Shown here in pieces: positions 51,601-61,100 of a stretch of 64,000 bases of DNA. The notes below the pieces were generated by a model that was not told the origin of the DNA, did not search any database, and saw only the letters and a list, made by a program, of their open reading frames with translations. The translations under genes were made by a program, and so were the position numbers. Source of the stretch: Adineta vaga (Eukaryota > Rotifera); assembly GCA_021613535.1 (NCBI GenBank), contig CP075496.1, positions 11,594,001 through 11,658,000 of the forward strand. The letters run 5' to 3'. Positions within the stretch are counted from its first letter, which is position 1. Every line of letters starts with the position of its first letter.

Positions 51601-51981
51601 GGAAGTAAAGATCACAACAGATTATTTTATAAGAAAAAAAAACAAAATTCAATTTCATTTTCTTAGATCACTGGTTTACAATTTGATCCAAATACGAAAC
51701 GATTATTTTCATCATCTCTTGATCGTACTCTTGCCATATGGTCTCCAACAACATTACTACATGTTCTTCATACACATGTACCCATTAATCGAATTCATCT
51801 TTTCGTTTCTTCAAATGTTCTTCTTGCTCAAGGTAGATTTTGGGGTTTTGATCGATTGATGATGTTTTATATTGATAACAATATACGACCAACACAAACC
51901 ATATCAAAGACGACTCTCAATAAGGAATCAAAGAGTACAACAATTATGGAAGCATCTGAAGTTGCAAGCTGGGCTTTATAG
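45651..51981 (+). CDS. STAND NTPase, DUF4062-NACHT-WD40 (NWD1/TEP1-like)
   Basis: Eleven exons (45651-45997, 46057-46330, 46389-46564, 46611-46727, 46785-46888, 46942-49023, 49081-49283, 49403-49472, 49815-50636, 50696-51604, 51667-51981) give about 1,800 residues. The N-terminal DUF4062 reads FRIFLSSTFSDFKVERNEL and VVDMRWGVSDTA. NACHT-type NTPase: FFGREELL, then Walker A AESGCGKTSFMARLA (first Gly replaced by Ala), Walker B LFILLDAIDQFE. A winged-helix-like region follows, with VEQLFSRLENRHGKEF and GLNGISENELEDCL. The C-terminal about 700 residues are beta-propeller-like, with clear WD repeats only at the end (CLASGADDGSIILWF, LFSSSLDRTLAIW). NWD1, NWD2, TEP1 and NPHP3 share the DUF4062-NTPase order. 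Such proteins oligomerise as signalling platforms or scaffolds. The WD repeats are divergent and the earlier blades cannot be assigned by eye. A 342-bp intron precedes exon 9. Confidence 0.85.
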
Positions 51982-52485
51982 GAATAACAAACCAAGTAAT
52001 TCCATATGCGTGATAATGTCTTACTTCTTTCTCTCATTTTTTTTCTTTCTTTCGTGCTTTACTAAGTAGTTGTACGCATGTGTGGGTTTAAATAAGAACG
52101 AAGCTTCTAAAAATAATGTTTTTGTCTATTGACGTCAAAACTATGAAACAATATGCAGATCATTGATATTACTAACCTAACCAACGTAAAATACGTCGAG
52201 AAAAAAAAACAAAGATATCGTTTGTGACACATGACTTGTTATTAATAAACACAGATGCTAAATCTTCATTTCTAAGACAAGAGTTATTCTTTTGTAAAAG
52301 AATAGAAGAAGAAAAAGAAAAAGACGAAATAGTACAATCATTAGTAATGTTTTCTTTGCTTTTATACGAACAAAAACAACAGAAGAAATCAAATGAAAAA
52401 TAAAAACATCTATCCGACAGAAAGAACAAAATATTTATAGAAAAAAATCAAATGTTTCCTTGGAGAAAAGATCGAGATTCATGTT
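51982..52485. other. Convergent spacer, about 500 bp
   Basis: 3' flanks of the NACHT gene (+) and the single-exon GPCR (-). The minus frame at 52172-52429 is low-complexity and rejected. Confidence 0.6.
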
Positions 52486-53988
52486 TTAATTTGAATGTGA
52501 TAGACGTGTTGATGACATAGGTAATAAACGATGACTTAAGTAAATACTATTTTGACGATCTTGTAGTGTTTTTTGATTACCAAAGGAAAAATATCGTCGC
52601 AGTAAGGAACAACTGAATAGGCGTACAACTTCATTACGAAATCGTTGACCACAAATGGCATAAACAAAGAAATTGACACAGAATGATGCAAAAAACCAAA
52701 GACGCGCAATGTTAACTGCAGTAAGCATCCATTCTGGTTGTTTTGGAATAAATAGAAAACAGAATAATAATAAATGATAAGGTAAATTAAAAACAAGAAA
52801 AACAGTCGATGCTGCTAGTAACATTTTCGTCGTTTTTGCTGATGCTGTTGGACGACATTGAGTCGAACGAATACGGATTGTCGTACTCATATCTTGTAAT
52901 GGAACATGCCTTGGTGAAAGCGCACATGGTAACGAATAATTACGTCTTGTTCGGGTCTGTCGCTGTAATGGCTGAACAGATAAATAAATGTTATCTTGTT
53001 GGTGCTGCTGCTGTTGTTGTATTAGATTATTGACTTCACTGTGAATATTATTTGTTGATATACTAATTGTATTAATACTAGTCGTCGTATTTCCATTATT
53101 CAATTGAGACAATGGAAGTGCCTCAGATCCTGATTGTCCCGATGAATTTATTGATGTTTTAGCAGAAAGAGACATACCAGGTGTTGAAATATTTGCAAGC
53201 GATGATTTTTGTCCGAAAGTGAATTTTGAATTAAGTTTATAAACAATAGCTAAATTCATACAAGCTATACATGAAAATGGGATAATAAATGTAAATAATG
53301 TATCCAAGACAAGAAATGGAAATAATAATGGTTTGTCTCGATCTTCTTCACATGAAACGATATTAGTTGTATTCGAACGAAATTTTGTTGTTGTTACAGG
53401 AAATGATAACGAATAAAATGAACATGCAAAGATTAATAATGCAAATGCAAGAATACGATTTGTACGTTGTTTTAGAAAATTTGTTGCTTTAATTGGAAAG
53501 AAAACGGCGATAAGTCGATGACTTGTATAAGCCAATGTAAAATTGGATGATAAAAATGATGCTATATGACTTAAATAAATCGTTATCATACAAACAGGTA
53601 TTGTCATAACTGGTGCATGTAATGAATCAAGAAAAGCAATAACAAGTATAAGTATAAATATAAGATCAGTTATAGCCAAACATGTTAGAAAAAATGATGA
53701 ACGTAGAGAACGTAAACGTCTTTGTGAAAATACAATAATTGTTGTTGTGTTACCAACCAGACCCGTTAAGGCAATAGCAATATAATATGCTAATTGAAGT
53801 TTAGAAGACAATGCCATACTTACATCAACAACATGAGAATTGAATGATGATAGTGGTGTAGTAGTTGAAAGAGAATCAAAAGGAAGAATATGTGTTAATG
53901 AAACTGAAGAATTGTTAGATGTATTGTATACATCTTGTGAACTAGAAAGAAAAGAGCATTTATTCTTCATTGTTGTTACTATCATCAC
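52486..53988 (-). CDS. Single-exon rhodopsin-like GPCR with long loop 3
   Basis: An uninterrupted frame of 500 residues. The N-tail of about 60 residues is Ser/Thr-rich with N-glycosylation sequons. TM1 contains LTGLVGNTTTIIVF (GN), TM2 LAITDLIFILIL (LxxxD). The DRY position reads TSHRLIAVFFP. TM6 has FNLPYHLLLF (the FxxxP type), TM7 FFASFCVNFFVYAICGQRFRNE, where NFFVY takes the NPxxY place. Intracellular loop 3 is about 140 residues with Ser/Asn runs and a poly-Gln tract (residues about 328-340) and basic patches. This pattern matches invertebrate neuropeptide receptors of the FMRFamide/myosuppressin-like sort; the ligand is unknown. Lack of introns is common for some GPCR expansions. ATG choice: two Met at the start, the first taken. 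Confidence 0.88.
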   Translation of the reverse strand: MMIVTTMKNKCSFLSSSQDVYNTSNNSSVSLTHILPFDSLSTTTPLSSFNSHVVDVSMALSSKLQLAYYIAIALTGLVGNTTTIIVFSQRRLRSLRSSFFLTCLAITDLIFILILVIAFLDSLHAPVMTIPVCMITIYLSHIASFLSSNFTLAYTSHRLIAVFFPIKATNFLKQRTNRILAFALLIFACSFYSLSFPVTTTKFRSNTTNIVSCEEDRDKPLLFPFLVLDTLFTFIIPFSCIACMNLAIVYKLNSKFTFGQKSSLANISTPGMSLSAKTSINSSGQSGSEALPLSQLNNGNTTTSINTISISTNNIHSEVNNLIQQQQQHQQDNIYLSVQPLQRQTRTRRNYSLPCALSPRHVPLQDMSTTIRIRSTQCRPTASAKTTKMLLAASTVFLVFNLPYHLLLFCFLFIPKQPEWMLTAVNIARLWFFASFCVNFFVYAICGQRFRNEVVRLFSCSLLRRYFSFGNQKTLQDRQNSIYLSHRLLPMSSTRLSHSN

Positions 53989-55841
53989 CGTCGTCGTCTT
54001 CTTCTTTTTACCTTTTACCTCTCCTTTTTTATTCTCTTTTTCACCGATAAAAAAGAATTTTAAAGTTAGACATAATTATATCCTATCATTTTTACTCAAC
54101 TCTACTATATACAAAAAGAAAAGAAGGAAAGTGCTAAAATTTTGATAGTTTTTTTTTTCCTTCATTCATTTAATAATACTTCACTTGGAAATTATACTAA
54201 CAAAATAATATTTATAAAAAATATTGAAACAAGAAAAGTAAATCCTTATGACTTGATCTATCTGTTTGTTTATTTAACAGAAATATAATTCCGCATAGAT
54301 GATTTCTCGAATAAATACTTATCTTTTGGTGTGCATGGAATACCAAATCAGTTTTCTTACTGCTTTTGTTATTATTATTATTGTGTTTTTTTTTTCGTCT
54401 AATCAACAGTTGTGTATAACAATTACAAACTAATTGACAGAGCAACTTAGCAACTGTGATTTTCATGAAAAATGCTGTTTGATATAATCTATATTATTAA
54501 ATAATTTAACTTAGAGAAAAAAATCGATGACATAGCTCATTGAAAACTTGTGATAGAATAATTCTATGAAGGAAAAGAAACCATTCTATTATTCAACTTA
54601 ATTAAACAAAGCTATGGTTGAGTTTCTTCACATAATCTAGATAAAATAAATAAACCATTCAAAATTTGTTTAAATTTTGTCTCTTTAAATAACAATCGAT
54701 GATGCTTATCGAAACGATTATATTTATTTCGATTAAAATCCTAGTTGACGAAAAAGAAAAAACAATTCTGTCTATTACTAATATATCTGTATTGTATGAT
54801 GAAGAGTATGAAAAAAGTTTTCCTTATTATTATACTATATAAACAAACAAAAGAAGAAAGAAAGAAAAAACAATATTGTTCTAGTGACATATCTTTGTCT
54901 TTTGTGTTGATTCTATCGTAATGATTACTAACTGGAAGTTAATTTAGCAAAGTTTTCTCTTGTGAACAATAATTTGTTTGTATTTTTGTTTCTTAAGGAA
55001 AGCTAATTGGAAATAATAAAACGGAAATAAAAGAATAGTTAGATATATTAAAGGAAGTGTTGTCTTTTCAATGATCTTTTACGTTTGTTCGAATAGATTA
55101 CTCATATAACAAAGAAAGCGTTTGTTTTGTTTTACCTGTTTTTATGTAGATTCATTTGTTAGTTGTTCGTTTGTCAGCAATTGATTAATTCTTTTAGCTT
55201 ATCTTAACTATTAAGATCCTAGTCCAATATTGAGATGATGTTAATGGTAGTAGAGAAACTAGATAAAGAGAACGAGAACAATATTATGCAGCGTGTTTTA
55301 TTCTCGTTTGTTTTCTGTTTTTTTCTTCTTTCTGATAGATGAATACATTGTATAGATATATACAGAAGTATTGATGACAGAGAGACAAATCATAGATGAT
55401 AGACATATGATAGAAGAGAAAAGAGAATGAGAGAAGGTTACACAGTGATATAGTTGAACTTGTTTCATTTATATATATATATATGTGTGTGTCGATGTAT
55501 TTCTCAGTACGAAATTCAACGTGTTCGTCATAAAAATCTCAATTGAATGAACTGAATACTGTGACAGATGTTGCACAATTATTCTCTTTTGTTCTGTTCG
55601 GAAGAGAAAAAACACACAAATTTGATGAGATTAGATCAATTGATATAAATTCGAGATTTCTTTCTATCGAATAGAACAATGTTATGTTATTCTTATTAAT
55701 CTCTACTTTGATATCGTTAGTAACGTTTAAATAGAAGAAAACAAGGATGAATTTTTGTTTTCTAACTATTGTTTCAATTCTAACCTTTGAAATCGATTGC
55801 ATGTCATTGTTATGCTTGTCTATCCATTAGTGATTCACTAC
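53989..55841. other. Gene-free region upstream of the single-exon GPCR
   Basis: About 1.85 kb with no recognised exon. Contains an (AT)n/(GT)n run at 55470-55492. Probably includes the GPCR promoter and the 3' flank of the unidentified exons at 55842. Confidence 0.55.
55470..55492. repeat. (AT)n-(GT)n compound repeat
   Basis: Alternating AT followed directly by GT units. Confidence 0.85.
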
Positions 55842-56115
55842 TTAATGGAATTCATTTAGTTCTTTGATACGAGGTGGGTGTATATCCGTCAGTGATACAG
55901 TAAAAACAACTCGACGGTTATTAATTAGGCTTTTTGTTGATTTGAACTGAGAATTAGAAAAAAAATCCTATTCTCTATTAAGGTTTCATTACCGTAGTCC
56001 AATCATAGTTGCTATTGATTCGAAGATAATATTCTTTTTCTATCAAGATGACATCAACATTATCATTCAAAAGGGAGTAACCAACGGTGCAACCTTCATC
56101 ATCGTTGCACAAATG
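55842..56115 (-). CDS. Two 3' exons of an unrecognised gene (5' part unresolved)
   Basis: Two short exons that join in phase 0: 56115-55993 (CNDDEGCTVGYSLLNDNVDV and onward) and 55946-55842 (FKSTKSLINNRRVVFTV..., ending ELNEFH and TAA). The 46-bp intron between them has a GTAATG donor, a run of T and a TTCTCAG acceptor, the same style as confirmed introns nearby. The joined 75 residues are well mixed in composition, unlike chance frames here. Upstream, pieces at about 56187-56150 and 56400-56301 (FFSPTVKLILDTNLAVCLRH) look coding, but joining them needs a weak GTTTCT donor or a one-base shift near 56112. So this may be a real secreted/Cys-containing gene with missed exons, or a decaying one. 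Family not recognised. Confidence 0.45.
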
Positions 56116-58114
56116 CTGATGTTATTCCTATTTTTTCCTTCTCACTGCAATCTAGAAACTGTCCATAGAGTGCATTTATAGATATGACTATCAATGAATG
56201 GAAAGAAAAAAACTCGTTAGTGACACAACGGAAATAGGAAGAACAGAAAGAATAAAATAGTATTTTCTCGCAAATGAAGAATTTTAAATCTCAACATTAC
56301 TTTTCTGATTCAAACAAATAAAATGTAATTGCATGTCTAAGACAAACAGCGAGATTAGTATCTAAAATTAACTTCACGGTGGGTGAGAAAAATGTTTCTT
56401 AAAACAAGAAAAACATTTGCTTAAAATAGAGTTTCCAAGTCGATATTACGTAGGATGACAGTTTCAAATTGAAATTCGTCGGAAGGAAATGATAATTTCA
56501 GTGACATATTTATGATTTCTTTTTCTATCAGAAATTAATAGAATTTCAACTACAAACCATTCCATCTACTATCCTTTCTGGTCAATGATTTGCTTTGTCT
56601 TTAGTTCTTAAATCATACGTTTCATGCTTATTTAAGAAACACGATCCTACGCTTGTAATCGAAATCCTTTTCTCTTCTATTCATATCCCAATGAAACTAG
56701 AGAAGATATTCCCACGATTTACATCTTCATATTTCCTTCGATATAAAGCATCATTTAAGAAACGGTCAACAACATATATACATATATATATATATACATT
56801 TACAGACTACCAGATATCATTTGATGAACCCATTAATTCTCAGAAAACTTTGTTTTTTTTTCTATATGAATAAAAATTTAAATAATACAAATAGATCACC
56901 AGTTATTTACTGTAGAAGACAAAACTCTTACCTTGTTCGCCACGACATTGCTATATGTTGTATTAGCATAACATAAAAGCAATAAAATATGCGAGTGAAA
57001 ATATTTCGTATAATTCTATAGTGTTATTCAGCTGTTGCCAACTTCCCGAAAAGAGAGGGAGAGAGAGAGAGATAGACTAAATATGTTTCCTTTTGTGCAA
57101 TCAATCAAGAAACCTTCGATTCCCATTTGGATATCTGACAGTTTCTAACAATGCAATTTATAATTCATACGTATGATCGATCATCAATGGACAGTTGTGA
57201 TCCAATAAACTTCCCATATTAGTCGATCTCAAACGACAATTTGATGTATTTTTTATGATATATACGACTGACTTGCGACAACTAATTACAGAACGCCTAC
57301 TAATCGGAATTTCTATGATGGAAATCTATCATATTAAGATATAATCAAATATACAATTTCATCGAAAGAAAAGAACTAATTAATAATATTTATGCTATTA
57401 TTTATTGCTAATAATTAAGAAGCAGCAGGAATGAAGGCAATTCTGTTAGACTATATTCTGTAAAATAAATCAATTTCTTGCATCGAGATAACTATTCTTA
57501 AATACTTACAATTACATACTTTGAGTGCAAATGATCAATATACCCGGGAGATCCTTTTGACTTTTGGAGATATCATGTTTAACAGCACATTGTAAGAAAA
57601 AAGTACATCTCTCGTTCATTATCAACAAATACCTAGATCATCATTATATTCGTAGAATTGTACCCAGACGTTAAAAATACTTTGGAATAATCTGTTAAGA
57701 ACGACAGGATGCTAATGGGAATTAAAAGAAAGAAAAATTAGATGAAGTAAAAGAAATTCAAATGGAAAAACAGCAGACATCTTAGTAAAGTATACACGCT
57801 ATTATAGGATTTAATATTAAATCACAACATTTTCAAAAGTTCCATACTTACGCTTTCATTCTACAAAATATTTCTCAAAGTACAAAGAATTCCTTCATGA
57901 TTACATTTATTTTATTATTAAATTATACTTCATAGTAAAAAAAGAAAACTTTCATTAATTTTGTTTTGTTTTTTTAACTGAAACATATCAATCGATTCGA
58001 AAAACACACTTAATACATTCACACATACATAGAAAAAAAAAGATTAGCAAATAAAAAACCAACAAACACACATAGATAAGAAAAATCTAGAACGAAAACC
58101 AACATATATATGAC
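56116..58114. other. Mostly gene-free region, 2 kb
   Basis: Apart from possible 5' exons of the gene above (about 56150-56400, minus), nothing coding was recognised. Simple repeats: TA-rich run at 56773-56796 and (GA)n at about 57052-57072. The plus frame at 56595-56873 crosses the TA repeat and is rejected. Confidence 0.55.
56773..56796. repeat. (TA)n simple repeat
   Basis: Alternating TA with one CA interruption. Confidence 0.85.
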
Positions 58115-61100
58115 CTAATTTGGATTATTATTATGACGACGATGACGATGACGATGCGATTGTGCACTACCAGGTGGTATGCTATTTGGATTGGATTCTT
58201 TTAAATGATTTTCGATATTTGAACGAGCTTTTTGTAAAACATCTAATGTTGGTTGGACTAAAATAGAAGAAAATTACCTAGAATGATTATACATAGCAAT
58301 GAATCTATCTATTCTATCGATTTAAACAAAATTCTATCATTTTTTGATCCAATAGATATTGTACCGTATTATCAAATCCTAGTAATCAGTTAGCTACAAA
58401 ATAGTCAACTACAAATATATATATATATATACAATATTCAAAGAATTTAGAAAGCAAACAAGAAGAATTCATTCCGAATAAAACAACAACTATAAACACA
58501 CTTATTAAACAAACATTAGTGAAAAATTAAATTTGACTAATTGGTGAAAGATTTTCCATTCCATTGACAAACAACAAAAAATACTTACGTAGCAATGCCA
58601 TATATTCGTCTGTATCAGTTTTTTTGCGATTCATCTTCTGCAAGAATTAATATTTAGAAGAAAAAGAAAAACGGATAGATACAGATTATCTTCATATTCA
58701 TAAGTGAATAGAAAACCAAAGCAAAACTAACACAAAAAAAGTCATATTTTGATAAACTCACCGTTATTTGAACGAGTAATTGATCAATATATTTCGCATC
58801 TTGTTTATGTTTGTCTTTTAAATGTTGAATTAGTTGAAGATATTTTCTTTGTTGTGACATAAGATTTTCATTCTAAAAAGTTCAAGATTATTTCAATAAG
58901 AATAAAAGCAAATGAAGTTCATACCTCTTCAATCAGACGATGATCACTAAATTGATATTCACCACGTCCATCGTTCTCAGGTAAATTTGCTTGTCGATAT
59001 GTTTCAATTAAATCAAGAGCACGAATTAAATGTTCATCGAATGAAGTCAAAAGTTCTACCAATGATGCGTCATTTGTTGATGAACTCTAAAAATTCAGAT
59101 CTTTATTTAAAATGCATTCATTTCAGAATACATACACTTCGTGATTGTAGACGAGCTTGTAATTGTTGTGCAACAGTTTTCATGTCAAATTTGATTCCTT
59201 CTATAATTTGACGAAGATCATTATGAAACTTGACTTCTCCAACAACATATTGTTTCATAGCTAAAACAGTAAGAAAAATATTTCATAGAAAAATTTCAAA
59301 TAGTTCGATTTGAATACCTCTTCGATGAGAGATATCAACATTTCCAACATTAGCTTCTGATGAAACGACTAATCTTGAACGTTGATCATCAACTATAGTT
59401 GATGATGACGAAAGTAACTGTTCAGTACCAACTAAACCGGAAGCATCGATGACCTGAAGATCTGGATAAGATACTCCATGGCCAGAAAACTTGAATGAAC
59501 GTGGTGATCGTGATTGACGAATATTTTCATCTAATTTCGCTTGTAATTCATTTTGTTTTATAATACTTTGTTCAAGATCATGACGAAGATGACGCATTTC
59601 TTCTAATAATACTGATAATTCACTTGTACGAATAACCATTTCAGTTTTATCATTATCTTAATGATTAAATACAAAGCATTAGAGAAACAAAATACTAAAA
59701 TCTTATATAAAACTTACTATTTGCATGTATTTTTCGTTCTAATATATCAATCTGAGTTGTGTAATGTTCGATTAAAGATTGATAACGTTGATTTTCACTT
59801 TCTAATTGGTTTTTTTCAAGACGTAACCTACGAAGAAGTATATTTTAGTTTAGAATGTTTGATTGCTATTGCATTTCTATTATTACTTTCGATTTTCTTG
59901 TTCATAGTCATTAGTTTTCACTTTGAGTAACTCATATTTTTGAAGTAATTCATCGTTTAGATTATGTCCAGTTGGACTACTGTGATATTGTTGCAACGCA
60001 CTAAAAATAAGATTTATTTTCGAACATTCATACGAAAAAAAACACGATCTTTGAATTACAAAGTTAGAACGAAATGATTCACTTACTGAGCTAGTTCCTC
60101 GTCCAATTGTCTGATTTGTCGATCTTTTTCATCGAGTTTATTATTAAGTTTTCGAATATCATCATCTTTTTGAGATAATTTTTGTCGATATTCATATGAA
60201 TATGTTGTACCACCTATTGTACTATCTCGTTTACTAGATGTTGGTGCTAAAAAGAAACAAAAGAAATACTTTTACACTTCATTATTGAAGATTTTCTTTC
60301 AATTAAATATGACTGTCTTTTTATCTTCATTTTCTATTATTTTTCAAGCAAAAATATAGAGCAGCATTAGCGATATATATGTGTTAGAAAGAAAATAGAA
60401 ATTGTTTGATAGGTAATTCATAAAATTTTTTTTTTCTTTCCGTAACTATCTAGATAAATCGATAAGAATATTAAGAAGTTGAAAATGACTTTCATTGATA
60501 TACATTTTTTTTTGTCATTGCCTTGAATAATATCAATATCTAAATCGATGATATAATCATCGATAGAATTCATCATATGTTCTTTTCTTTCATCGAAGAT
60601 AGGCAAATGAAGATCATGTTTCTAAATGATTGAAAAGATATTGTTTAAATTGATTAGAATCGAATGAAAACAAACTTGAATGATTTGTTCATAGGTTTGT
60701 GAATGCTTTTTTAAGAATTCAATTGATGTTTGTTGATCTTTGAAATGTTTCTCATACTGTTCTAATGTTTGACGATTATTTTCAATAGTTTTATAATGTT
60801 TTTCTAATTCGTTTTTAAGTAACGTTGATTCATTTCGATATGTATCAATGAGAAGATTTAAATTCTAAAATTAAACAAACAAAATTTTCCTAATATAGTC
60901 TGTGAAATATTAATTATTTTACTTGAATTTGTTCATTTAGTTTTTCAATTGTCGGTGATTGAAGTAAATCGGGTGTATTTATACGAACACGCGTTTGTAA
61001 TTGTCGAAGATGTTTACGATTATTACGAATAATTTCTTTTAATTCATCAAGATTAGTTATTTCAGTCAAATCATCATGGATTTTCTTGGATTGATTCAAA

